Positions 1 through 8,380 of a stretch of DNA of 64,000 bases are shown piece by piece. Source of the DNA: Buttiauxella gaviniae (GTDB lineage: Bacteria > Pseudomonadota > Gammaproteobacteria > Enterobacterales > Enterobacteriaceae); assembly GCF_040786275.1 (NCBI RefSeq), contig NZ_JBFMVT010000002.1, forward strand, positions 4,092,001-4,156,000. The letters are read 5' to 3'. Position numbers and translations under genes: made by a program. Below the pieces are notes generated by a model that worked only from the letters and a program-made list of their open reading frames with translations, did no database searches and had not been told where the DNA came from. Position 1 is the stretch's first letter; every line of letters starts with the position of its first letter.

Positions 1-2
1 AG

Positions 3-338
3 AAATTGCCACAGCGTTGGTTAGATTCCATCCGTTGGCATCTGGCAAACGGCAGCAAGTTTGATCTGCTGGCGCTCGGTGTGGCGGGCTGGATGCGTTA
101 TGTCGGCGGTGTGGATGAGCAGGGCGCGGCAATTGAAGTGAGCGATCCGCTACTGCCAGCTATTCAGCAAGCCGTTGCCGGGAGCAAAGAAGGGGAAAGT
201 CGCGTTAAAGCCTTGCTTGCGCTGAAAACCATCTTTGGTGAAGACCTGCCTGCGAATGCGAAATTCGTTAATCAGGTGATTGAATCTTACCTGATGTTAC
301 GTGAAAACGGCGCGAAAGCGACAGTCGCCAGGTTCTAA
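3..338 (+). CDS. ydfI: Mannitol dehydrogenase family oxidoreductase (YdfI/RspD-like), 3' part only
   Basis: C-terminal 111 codons of a gene whose beginning lies before the window. The reading frame is open from the first bases and ends in TAA at 336-338. The segment with LDSIRWHLANG and the motif GVAGWMRY is typical of the C-terminal domain of long-chain polyol/sugar-acid dehydrogenases (fructuronate and mannonate reductases, NAD-dependent). Paralogs in this family (UxuB, UxaB, YeiQ, YdfI) look alike at this end. The assignment to YdfI rests on the neighbours: in E. coli, ydfI lies near rspR (ydfH) and ydfG, which follow here on the other strand. Substrate cannot be stated from the fragment. 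Confidence 0.7.
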   Translation, partial: KLPQRWLDSIRWHLANGSKFDLLALGVAGWMRYVGGVDEQGAAIEVSDPLLPAIQQAVAGSKEGESRVKALLALKTIFGEDLPANAKFVNQVIESYLMLRENGAKATVARF

Positions 339-344
339 ATTTGT

Positions 345-450
345 GGTTTCGTAGGGTGGATTAGCGTGAGCGACATCCACCGTTTACGCTGTTGTTACAG
401 ATGAAAATGTCGGATGACGCTGCGCTTATCCGACCTACGAATGCAGGTCG
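345..450. repeat. REP/BIME-like palindromic repeat pair
   Basis: Two GC-rich imperfect palindromes lie back to back in the gap between two convergent genes. The first has the core GTAGGGTGGAT...ACATCCACC, the second GTCGGATGACGCTGCGCTTA followed by TCCGACCTAC. This matches the layout of enterobacterial repetitive extragenic palindromes. Similar units occur at about 10441-10516 and 13236-13275. Confidence 0.7.
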
Positions 451-470
451 CCACGCGCAGTATTTCAAAT

Positions 471-1208
471 TTACTCTTCGCTAAACCAGTCGCTCTTCTC
501 TTTGCGAATCAATAATATTGACTGGCTAATTTCATGCAAATGGCGATACATCGCCTGGTCAACACCGTCTTCATCATGGCGTTTTAACGCTTCAAAAATA
601 TCGTAATGCTGGGAAAGCAACATCTCAGGCGGGGAAACATGATCAAGGCTCATATACCGCACCCGATCCATCGTCGCTTTAATATTCTCTACGGTATCCC
701 ACGCCAGGCGGCAATCGGCAACCAGCGCTAGCTGTTGGTGAAACTCGTCGTCTAACTGGAAAAAATCATCCAGTTGGTTGCGGTCAATCGCCGTACGCTG
801 CTGATTCAGCAATTGCTCCAGCATATAAAAATGTTCATCTGTCGCCATACTTGCTGCGCGTTTCGCCACGGCACGTTCAATCGCTTCGCGAACAAAACAG
901 CCATTTTTCACCTGGCTGACAGAAATCTTATTAACGTAAGTACCGCGCTGCGGACGAATCTGCACCAGCCCCGTTTCCGCCAGTTTAATAAAGGCTTCGC
1001 GTACCGGCTGGCGTGATACCTCAAACCGCATCGACACTTCTTTTTCAGAAAGCGGAGTACCCGGCGGAATCAGGCAGCGAACAATATCTCTACGCAAGAT
1101 ACGGTAGATTTGTTGGTTAACGGGCTGTGTGGGATTGAGCAAAATTGACGGTAGCATTAAATTTTTCTTATCGTGAAAGAACGGTGCAAATTTAACATTT
1201 ATTGGCAT
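471..1208 (-). CDS. rspR: GntR-family (FadR subgroup) transcriptional regulator RspR
   Basis: DNA-binding repressor expected to control nearby sugar-acid/starvation genes (rspAB, ydfI). An N-terminal winged helix-turn-helix ([21 protein letters not shown], cited in part) is followed by an all-helical FCD effector domain, with D/H residues in LDDEFHQQL suited to metal binding. It ends SDWFSEE, as in E. coli YdfH (228 aa). The longest frame is 245 aa from ATG 1208. An internal ATG at 1157 would give 228 aa, the E. coli length, but neither start has a strong ribosome site, so the start is uncertain. It lies 42 bp downstream of ydfG on the same strand and may be cotranscribed with it. Confidence 0.85.
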   Translation of the reverse strand: MPINVKFAPFFHDKKNLMLPSILLNPTQPVNQQIYRILRRDIVRCLIPPGTPLSEKEVSMRFEVSRQPVREAFIKLAETGLVQIRPQRGTYVNKISVSQVKNGCFVREAIERAVAKRAASMATDEHFYMLEQLLNQQRTAIDRNQLDDFFQLDDEFHQQLALVADCRLAWDTVENIKATMDRVRYMSLDHVSPPEMLLSQHYDIFEALKRHDEDGVDQAMYRHLHEISQSILLIRKEKSDWFSEE

Positions 1209-1250
1209 CGTCGCCCATACCTGAAAGCCTTTCGGGTATGGGCAAAGCGG

Positions 1251-2000
1251 TTAACCTTCGCGGTGAACGCTAAGACCCGCAAACGTCTGGCTAACCGGCA
1301 TCATTTCAAGGGTGTTGATGTTGACGTGTTTAGGTAAGGTTGCCACCCACCACACGGCTTCAGTCACATCTTCTGCCGTCAGCGCATTGGCGTTTTCATA
1401 GGTTTTACCGGCTTTATCATCATCGCCTTTGAAACGCACATTGGAAAACTCAGTCCCGCTAACCAGACCAGGTTCAATATCCGTCACGCGAATCGCAGTT
1501 TTATGCAGATCGGTACGCAGATTCAGGCTGAACTGGCGCACGAACGCTTTGGTTGCGCCATACACGTTGCCACCGGCATAAGGCCAGCTACCTGCGGTAG
1601 AGCCGATATTGATGATGTGGCCGCGATTGCGCTCAACCATACCTGGCAATACGGCGCGAGTCATATAGACCAGGCCTTTATTGTTGGTATCGATCATCGT
1701 TTCCCAGTCATCCGGGTCAGCTTTATGAGCCGGTTCCATGCCCAGCGCGAGGCCTGCATTGTTCACCAGCACATCAATATTGCGCCATTCGGTAGGTAGC
1801 TGTTCCATCGCTTGTTCGATAGCCGCGCGGTTACGCACATCGAGTTGCAGCGTAATGATGCTTTCACCCAGCTCATCTTTCAGTTCTTGTAGACGTTCCT
1901 GACGGCGGCCCGTGGCAATCACTTTATGGCCCTGCTGTACGAAACGACGGGTAATGCTCTCACCAAATCCGGCAGTGGCGCCGGTTACCAGAATAATCAT
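1251..2000 (-). CDS. ydfG: NADP-dependent 3-hydroxy acid dehydrogenase / malonic semialdehyde reductase YdfG
   Basis: Short-chain dehydrogenase/reductase, cytoplasmic. It oxidises L-serine, L-allo-threonine and 3-hydroxy acids and reduces malonic semialdehyde, which is formed in the Rut pyrimidine pathway. Visible motifs are TGATAGFGE (nucleotide-binding glycine motif), NNAGLALG, Ser in NIGSTAGSWPY, and the YGATKAF catalytic Tyr-x3-Lys. Length is 249 aa against 248 in E. coli. ATG 2000 is chosen over an upstream in-frame TTG (2015) because GAGG lies 9 nt before the ATG. In E. coli this gene neighbours dcp; here four purine genes intervene. Confidence 0.95.
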   Translation of the reverse strand: MIILVTGATAGFGESITRRFVQQGHKVIATGRRQERLQELKDELGESIITLQLDVRNRAAIEQAMEQLPTEWRNIDVLVNNAGLALGMEPAHKADPDDWETMIDTNNKGLVYMTRAVLPGMVERNRGHIINIGSTAGSWPYAGGNVYGATKAFVRQFSLNLRTDLHKTAIRVTDIEPGLVSGTEFSNVRFKGDDDKAGKTYENANALTAEDVTEAVWWVATLPKHVNINTLEMMPVSQTFAGLSVHREG

Positions 2001-2356
2001 CTCACTGTTCCTCAACGCTTTTTGTGTCGTAATACCTTAGCATGCTAAGGCTGTTAGTGATAATTGAACTTTAGTATGGCAGTCGTTGCGCATCACTGGT
2101 GCAGCAAAAACACAATTATGCGACCTGTTGGTGCAGCCGATTTTTCTCTTTTTAACATTCCCCTGCTGTAAGCCCAAAAGCAACCGATTGCGATACCGGG
2201 CAACCGTTTGCTTGCGAATAAGTTGCGCATTTGTTGCGCAACAATGCGAAATGCCATCTAAGCTACTGTTATAAAACTGATTAAATTCAAATCTCAACAT
2301 GGCATCAACATTGCAATAGTTAACTCATTCTTCACAAACCACTTACAGGTACGGCG
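2001..2356. promoter_or_regulatory. Divergent intergenic region ydfG/guaD with a 12-bp palindrome
   Basis: This 356-bp region separates divergent ydfG and guaD, so it should hold both promoters. The clearest element is the perfect palindrome TGTTGCGCAACA at 2232-2243, set in a wider imperfect dyad (CATTTGTTGCGCAACAATG). An additional TTGCGCAT sits just upstream. This is a plausible operator for an unlinked regulator of the purine operon. I could not assign convincing -35/-10 boxes. No small coding sequence is convincing here. Confidence 0.45.
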
Positions 2357-3688
2357 ATGACAGTTAATTACACGCAGGCGCTACGTGGCCAGTTTTTTGA
2401 TATCACCCGCATCGGAACGAGCCCGGATGAGTTGCTGGCGAATGCCCGTCATCATGAGGATGCGCTGCTATTTCTCAATAATGGGACGATTGTTGCGTTG
2501 TTGCCGTGGGAAGAAGGGCGCAAACATTTACGCGCTGAAAGTGATTATGTCGACTATCGCGGCAAACTGATTATTCCCGGTTTTGTCGATACCCATCTGC
2601 ATTACCCGCAAACCGAGATGATTGGCGCCTACGGCGAGCAACTGCTGGAGTGGCTCCAGACCTACACTTTTCCGGTGGAAAGCCAGTATCAGGACAGCTC
2701 GCACGCCGCCAAAATGTCGGCATTTTTCCTTAGCCAGTTGCTGAGTAATGGCACGACAACCGCGTTGGTTTTCGGCACCGTGCATCCCCAGTCGGTAGAT
2801 GCGCTATTCAGCGCTGCGGAACACCTCTCGATGCGCCTGATCGCCGGAAAAGTCATGATGGACCGCAATGCGCCGGATTACCTTGTCGAAACGCCGGAAC
2901 AAAGTTATCAGCAAACCCGGGAGTTAATTCAACGCTGGCACAAAAAAGGCCGCCTTAACTATGCGCTCACACCACGCTTTGCCCCAACATCTTCGCCGAA
3001 ATTACTGGCGGCGGTGCAAACCCTGCGCGAAGAGTTCCCCGATACCTGGCTGCATACCCATCTGAGTGAAAACAGCGAGGAAGTCGCCTGGGTAAAAAGC
3101 CTGTGGCCGGAGTCTGAAAGTTATCTTGGCGTCTATGATGACTATCACCTGACGGGTAAACGCAGCGTGTTTGCGCACGCCATTCACCTGCAAGAGTGCG
3201 AGTGGGACTGCCTGCAACGCACCGAATCATCCATAGCATTTTGCCCGACCTCAAACCTGTTTCTCGGCAGCGGCCTGTTTAATCTGAAGCAATGTCATGA
3301 GCGGGGGATCCGAATGGGAATTGGCACGGACGTTGGAGCTGGAACCACATTTAATATGCTGCAAACCCTGGCGGAAGCGTACAAAGTTGCGCAGTTGCAA
3401 GGGTACCGTCTGTGCGCAAGCGAAGCGTTTTATCACGCCACGTTGGGCGGGGCGCACGCTCTGGACCTGGACGACAAAATTGGCAATTTCTTGCCAGGCA
3501 AAGAGGCGGATTTCGTGGTGCTGGATCTGGCGGTAACGCCGCTTCAAAAACTGCGTTACACCAATAGCCGGGATATCTTCGAAAAATTGTTCGTGCTGAT
3601 GACGCTCGGCGACGACCGCAACATCTGGCACACCTGGGTTAACGGCAAATGCGTGTGGCAACGCGGCACGCTGGAGGTCGCGGCATGA
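2357..3688 (+). CDS. guaD: Guanine deaminase
   Basis: Converts guanine to xanthine and ammonia, feeding the xanthine dehydrogenase encoded immediately downstream. It belongs to the amidohydrolase superfamily with one catalytic zinc. PGFVDTHLHYPQ carries His80 and His82; further ligands are in LHTHLSE, FAHAIHL and GIGTDVGAGT (metal-binding Asp). Length is 443 aa against 439 for E. coli GuaD. The ATG is preceded by ACAGGTACGGCG, a modest ribosome site. The stop TGA overlaps the start of xdhA (ATGA), indicating translational coupling in a guaD-xdhABC operon. Confidence 0.95.
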   Translation: MTVNYTQALRGQFFDITRIGTSPDELLANARHHEDALLFLNNGTIVALLPWEEGRKHLRAESDYVDYRGKLIIPGFVDTHLHYPQTEMIGAYGEQLLEWLQTYTFPVESQYQDSSHAAKMSAFFLSQLLSNGTTTALVFGTVHPQSVDALFSAAEHLSMRLIAGKVMMDRNAPDYLVETPEQSYQQTRELIQRWHKKGRLNYALTPRFAPTSSPKLLAAVQTLREEFPDTWLHTHLSENSEEVAWVKSLWPESESYLGVYDDYHLTGKRSVFAHAIHLQECEWDCLQRTESSIAFCPTSNLFLGSGLFNLKQCHERGIRMGIGTDVGAGTTFNMLQTLAEAYKVAQLQGYRLCASEAFYHATLGGAHALDLDDKIGNFLPGKEADFVVLDLAVTPLQKLRYTNSRDIFEKLFVLMTLGDDRNIWHTWVNGKCVWQRGTLEVAA

Positions 3689-5142
3689 TTCAATTTTTGC
3701 TCAATCAAACACTGAGAACGCTCGAAGATGTGGACCCGAATACCACCTTGCTGAACTGGCTGCGCGGGAGTGAACAACGCTGCGGGAGCAAAGAAGGCTG
3801 CGCATCGGGCGATTGTGGTGCCTGCACGGTGGTAATCGCCCAGCTAGACGGCGATAAATTACGTTACGACACGGCCAACAGTTGCATCACGCTAATCAGC
3901 CAGCTCGACGGCAAACAACTGCTGACAGTCGAGGATTTGGCAGACGACGACAAACTGCATCCGATTCAGCAGACGATGGCGGATTGCCACGCTTCACAGT
4001 GCGGATTTTGCACACCAGGTTTTGTGATGTCAGGCTTTGCGCTGCAAAAAACGAACAGGGCCGCACAGCGCCATGAGATTGAAATGGGTCTTTCAGGAAA
4101 CCTCTGCCGTTGTACTGGCTATCGGCCGATTATCGAGGCCATGCAGCAAAATAGCGGCGCTGCTCCCGACACCTTTACTCAAAGTGAACCGCAAACCGTA
4201 GCGCGTTTAAAGTTGCTGCAACACTCGGAGCTGGCAGAGTTAACACAGACCAATCGTTGCCTGTTGCCAAAAAATATTGCGCAATTAGCGGCTCTCTACC
4301 AGCAGCATCCGCAGGCTCGCTTGCTGGCAGGCGGCACGGACCTGGCATTAACCATTACCCAGCAATACCAGACTCTGCCGCTGATAATCGGCCTTAATCA
4401 GGTGAGCGAACTCAAAATGATTAACGTCACTGAAAAGCAGATTCGTATTGGTGCGATGGCGACATTAGAGGCTTGCCGGGCGGCTTTGCAAACGCCTATC
4501 CCCGCATTTTCACAAGCCCTTGAACGCTTTGCTTCCCCGCAAATTCGTCACCACGGAACGCTTGGGGGAAACCTCGCTAACGCTTCGCCCATCGGTGATT
4601 GCGCCCCGATGTTACTGGCGTTGGATGCCAATCTCGAGCTGCGCTGTGGCGACGCCGTGCGCATTCTGCCCCTTGAGCAATTCTTCCTGAGCTACCGTAA
4701 AACTGCGTTGCAGCCAGGCGAGTTTATCAGCGCTGTTATTATCGAACGCGACGCTATTTCCCCAACTTTCACCGCCTGGAAAATTTCAAAACGCCGTGAC
4801 GATGATATTTCCACGGTGTTTGGCGCGTTTAATCTGCACATTGACGGAGGGGTTGTGACAACAGCGCGGCTGGCCTTCGGGGGCATGGCGGCAATTCCTT
4901 CCCGGGCAAAAGAGACTGAACAGGCGCTTCTCGGTTCGCTATTTGATTCCCAAATACTGGAGCGTGCCTGTCAGGCGCTGGCGAAGGATTTTCAGCCGCT
5001 AAGTGATTTTCGCGGCTCCGGTCGCTATCGCCTGGCGGTGGCGCAGAATCTCCTCAAACGTTTCTATCTCCAGCAAATCGAACAGCTTAATGAGCTTGAA
5101 GTGCAAACCTATTCGCTGGAGGGCCAAACCCATGTCAACTAA
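3685..5142 (+). CDS. xdhA: Xanthine dehydrogenase small subunit (2x[2Fe-2S] plus FAD)
   Basis: Electron-transfer subunit of the molybdenum hydroxylase that oxidises hypoxanthine and xanthine to urate. The N-terminal half carries two iron-sulfur clusters: Cys39, Cys44, Cys47 and Cys67, then Cys106, Cys109, Cys141 and Cys143. The C-terminal half is a PCMH-type FAD domain (LLAGGTDLALT, HHGTLGGNLANASPIGD). The 485-aa fused FeS-FAD layout matches Rhodobacter-type XdhA rather than the three-subunit E. coli XdhABC, where XdhB is FAD and XdhC is FeS. Start ATG 3685 overlaps the guaD stop; GGAGG lies 9 nt upstream. It overlaps xdhB by 11 bp. Confidence 0.93.
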   Translation: MIQFLLNQTLRTLEDVDPNTTLLNWLRGSEQRCGSKEGCASGDCGACTVVIAQLDGDKLRYDTANSCITLISQLDGKQLLTVEDLADDDKLHPIQQTMADCHASQCGFCTPGFVMSGFALQKTNRAAQRHEIEMGLSGNLCRCTGYRPIIEAMQQNSGAAPDTFTQSEPQTVARLKLLQHSELAELTQTNRCLLPKNIAQLAALYQQHPQARLLAGGTDLALTITQQYQTLPLIIGLNQVSELKMINVTEKQIRIGAMATLEACRAALQTPIPAFSQALERFASPQIRHHGTLGGNLANASPIGDCAPMLLALDANLELRCGDAVRILPLEQFFLSYRKTALQPGEFISAVIIERDAISPTFTAWKISKRRDDDISTVFGAFNLHIDGGVVTTARLAFGGMAAIPSRAKETEQALLGSLFDSQILERACQALAKDFQPLSDFRGSGRYRLAVAQNLLKRFYLQQIEQLNELEVQTYSLEGQTHVN

Positions 5143-7474
5143 TCCAGTGCGCCTGTCTGAACAAGCATTGATCGAGCAATTTTTCCGGGAGATGAACGGC
5201 AGCGCGGGCCAGAGTCGTAAGCATGAAAGCGCGGATAAACACGTCAGCGGCAAAGCGGAATATATTGACGATAAGCTGACGCTGCCGGGAATGTTACATC
5301 TCTGCCCGGTGCTAAGCCAACATGCCCATGCGCGAATCACGAAAATCGACACCTCCGCGTGTTACACCGTGCCTGGCGTAGTGCGTGTTTTTAGCTGGCA
5401 GGATGTGCCGGGCGAGTTGGATATTGGCCCGCTGGCGCCAGGCGACCCGCTCTTTGCTCGCGATTGCGTGGAGTACCACGGCCAGGTTGTGCTCACGATA
5501 GCGGCGCAAACGCCTGAGGCCGCACGTGCGGCAGCGCTCAAGGCCGTCATCGAATATGAAATCCTTGAGCCGGTGCTGGACGTCGAAGAAGCCTTACGGC
5601 GTGAACTTTACGTCCAGGAACCGCATATTCACCAGCGCGGCGATGCTGACTCGGCGCTAGCAACAGCCGCGCATCGCATTCAAGGCCAATTTCACATTGG
5701 CGGTCAGGAGCATTTCTATCTCGAAGGGCAGATTGCCGTTGCGCAGCTAGGGGAAGATGGCTGCGTTTCTGTATGGTCATCGACGCAACATCCTACCGAA
5801 GTGCAAAAGCTGGTGGCCTCGGTGCTGGGTGTGACGATGAATAAAGTCACCGTCGATATGCGCCGGATGGGAGGCGGTTTTGGCGGCAAAGAGACGCAGG
5901 CGGCGGGGATCGCCTGCCATGCTGCGCTGGTTGCCGCATTAACGGGGCGGGCGGCAAAAATGCGTCTCTCGCGCCGCGACGATATGCGTATTACCGGTAA
6001 ACGCCATCCTTTTTTTGTGCGCTATGACGTGGGTTTTACCGACGAGGGAATGTTGAACGGCGTGGTTATCGATCTGGCGGCTAACTGCGGTTATTCACTG
6101 GATCTATCAGGATCGATCTGCGATCGCGCCATGTTTCATGCCGATAATGCCTATTACCTCGGCGACGCGCGGGTGACCGGCTACCGCTGCCGCACCCATC
6201 TGGCATCGAATACGGCTTATCGCGGATTTGGCGGGCCGCAGGGCATGGTCGCCATCGAACAGATAATGGATCACATAGCTCGTGAGTTGGGCCTCGACCC
6301 TCTGGAAGTGCGCAAGCGCAATTACTATGACGACACCGACCGCAATGTCACGCACTACCATCAAACCGTAGAACACAACCTGATGCCGGAAATCACACGG
6401 CAGCTTGAGGCGAGTGCCGACTATCACAATCGCCGTGCCGCAATCAGTGACTTCAACCGCCAAAGCCCGGTGCTGAAACGTGGCCTGGCGCTGACGCCGG
6501 TGAAATTTGGCATCTCTTTTACCTCAAGTTTTCTCAATCAGGCCGGAGCGTTAATCCTGATTTACACCGATGGCACCGTGCAACTTAACCACGGCGGCAC
6601 GGAGATGGGACAGGGGCTGAACACCAAAGTGGCGCAAGTAGTCGCCGGGATTCTGCAAATTCCGCTGGAGCAGATTCAGGTTACCGCGACTAACACCGGC
6701 AAAGTGCCAAATACTTCGCCGACGGCGGCGTCATCCGGTGCAGATCTTAACGGAAAAGCGGCAGAAATCGCGGCGTTAACCATCAAAGAACGGCTGGTGG
6801 AGATGCTCTGCCGTCTACATCATTGTGAGCCCGGGCAGGTGGAGTTTCGTAACGGCGTGGTGAGAGTCCCTGGGCGGCATTTAAGCTTCACGGAGGTCGC
6901 TAACCTGGCGTGGCTGAACCAGGTTCCGCTCTCAGCGACCGGATTCTACAAAGTGCCAGGCATCCATTACGATCGCGCTGCGGGGCGCGGGCAGCCGTTC
7001 TATTATTTCTCATACGGCGCGGCCTGTTCCGAAGTGATTGTCGACACGCTTACCGGCGAGTATCGCCTGCTGCGCACCGACATTCTGCATGATGTCGGTA
7101 ACTCGCTAAATCCGGCGCTGGATATCGGGCAAATAGAGGGCGGATTTGTGCAGGGTGTGGGCTGGCTGACCTGTGAAGAGCTGGTGTGGGATGAAAAAGG
7201 GCGGCTGCTGACCGATAGCCCAATGAGCTATAAAATTCCGGCTATCAGCGATGCCCCGGTCGATTTTCGCGTTAATCTTCTGGAAAACCACGTGAACCCA
7301 CAGCACACCGTTTATCGGTCCAAAGCGGTCGGTGAGCCGCCATTTATGTTGGGGATTTCCGTGTGGTGCGCGTTACAGGATGCGGTGGCAAGCGTAACGA
7401 ATTACCGGACGCATCCACAGCTTGATGCACCCGCAACACCTGAACGTATTTTCTGGGGATGCCAGCATGAATGA
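5132..7474 (+). CDS. xdhB: Xanthine dehydrogenase molybdopterin-binding large subunit
   Basis: Catalytic subunit (780 aa) holding the molybdenum cofactor, where purines are hydroxylated. It contains the MoCo loop GGGFGGKE near residue 250, RGFGGPQG, and HGGTEMGQGLNTK. The C-terminal motif AVGEPPFMLGISV includes the catalytic-type Glu of the xanthine oxidase family. ATG 5132, preceded by GGAGGGCCAAACCC, is the logical start; the frame is open further upstream but that part overlaps the xdhA coding end. It overlaps xdhC by 8 bp. A heterotetramer with XdhA, assembled with help from XdhC, is expected from the family. Confidence 0.93.
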   Translation: MSTNPVRLSEQALIEQFFREMNGSAGQSRKHESADKHVSGKAEYIDDKLTLPGMLHLCPVLSQHAHARITKIDTSACYTVPGVVRVFSWQDVPGELDIGPLAPGDPLFARDCVEYHGQVVLTIAAQTPEAARAAALKAVIEYEILEPVLDVEEALRRELYVQEPHIHQRGDADSALATAAHRIQGQFHIGGQEHFYLEGQIAVAQLGEDGCVSVWSSTQHPTEVQKLVASVLGVTMNKVTVDMRRMGGGFGGKETQAAGIACHAALVAALTGRAAKMRLSRRDDMRITGKRHPFFVRYDVGFTDEGMLNGVVIDLAANCGYSLDLSGSICDRAMFHADNAYYLGDARVTGYRCRTHLASNTAYRGFGGPQGMVAIEQIMDHIARELGLDPLEVRKRNYYDDTDRNVTHYHQTVEHNLMPEITRQLEASADYHNRRAAISDFNRQSPVLKRGLALTPVKFGISFTSSFLNQAGALILIYTDGTVQLNHGGTEMGQGLNTKVAQVVAGILQIPLEQIQVTATNTGKVPNTSPTAASSGADLNGKAAEIAALTIKERLVEMLCRLHHCEPGQVEFRNGVVRVPGRHLSFTEVANLAWLNQVPLSATGFYKVPGIHYDRAAGRGQPFYYFSYGAACSEVIVDTLTGEYRLLRTDILHDVGNSLNPALDIGQIEGGFVQGVGWLTCEELVWDEKGRLLTDSPMSYKIPAISDAPVDFRVNLLENHVNPQHTVYRSKAVGEPPFMLGISVWCALQDAVASVTNYRTHPQLDAPATPERIFWGCQHE

Positions 7475-8255
7475 TGACTGGATTCGCATTCTGATGCAGT
7501 TGCAAGAGCGTCGTGAACCCTGCGTGCTACTTACTCTGCTGGCGGACAAAGGCTCGGTGCCGAGAAACAGCGGCACCAAAATGATTGTTGGCCGTGAAGA
7601 GACTTTTCTTACCATCGGCGGGGGCCATCTTGAGTTCCAGTGTATTGCGATGGCGCGGGCGATGCTGGATCAGCAAACATCTCTCCCGCATACCGAGCAT
7701 TTCAATCTGGGGGCAAGGCTTGGGCAGTGTTGCGGCGGTATGACGACCGTATTGTTTGAACCCCTGATTCAGCCGCAACCGCAGATTATGGTCTTTGGTG
7801 CAGGACATGTAGGGCAAGCGCTAGTGGCGCTGCTCTCGACGTTACCCTGTCACATAACCTGGGTGGATGAGCGACCCGCCATGTTTCTGACTGCGCCAAA
7901 AGGGGTCAAAACCTGGCAGGTGGACGATCCCCTGGATGCCGTCAAAGCGGCGAATCCACAAAGCTACTTTATTGTCATGACCCATCATCATCCCCGCGAT
8001 CTCGAACTCACCGAAGCGATACTGAAACGCGGCGATCATCGCTATCTGGGGCTCATTGGCTCGCATACCAAACGCCAGCGCTTTGAATATCGGCTGGCGG
8101 GAAAGGGGATCACGGCTGAACAACTCAGTACGTTGCGTTGCCCGGTTGGTCTGCCGGATGTAAAAGGTAAACTTCCGGCGGAGATTGCCGTGGCCATTGC
8201 CGCTGAGATTATTTCTGTGTATACCCGTCATACTTCAAGTTGTTGGGGATTATGA
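7467..8255 (+). CDS. xdhC: Xanthine dehydrogenase accessory protein XdhC (molybdenum cofactor insertion)
   Basis: Chaperone of 262 aa that binds the molybdenum cofactor and promotes its sulfuration before insertion into XdhB; it is not part of the mature enzyme. The N-terminal XdhC/CoxI domain contains KGSVPRNSGTKM and GGGHLE, and the Cys pair in LGQCCGG. A Rossmann domain follows (VFGAGHVGQAL, THHHPRDLEL, IGSHTKRQRF). Start ATG 7467 overlaps the xdhB stop. It is the last gene of the purine operon, ending 125 bp before dcp. Confidence 0.92.
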   Translation: MNDDWIRILMQLQERREPCVLLTLLADKGSVPRNSGTKMIVGREETFLTIGGGHLEFQCIAMARAMLDQQTSLPHTEHFNLGARLGQCCGGMTTVLFEPLIQPQPQIMVFGAGHVGQALVALLSTLPCHITWVDERPAMFLTAPKGVKTWQVDDPLDAVKAANPQSYFIVMTHHHPRDLELTEAILKRGDHRYLGLIGSHTKRQRFEYRLAGKGITAEQLSTLRCPVGLPDVKGKLPAEIAVAIAAEIISVYTRHTSSCWGL

Positions 8256-8380
8256 GCCTCGTCCATGAGGCTTACCCTTCGGGCCAGCGCTTGTCGTTTA
8301 CCCACAACGTGAATTATTTAGGGTACAGATGATGGTCTGTTGAGCTATAAATTATCTTTTGCGGTCAGCAGGAGTGCAGC

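Noticed and set aside
5003-5131. An upstream extension of xdhB
   Set aside because: The extension lies wholly inside the xdhA coding end. The ATG at 5132 has a ribosome site and gives the family start.
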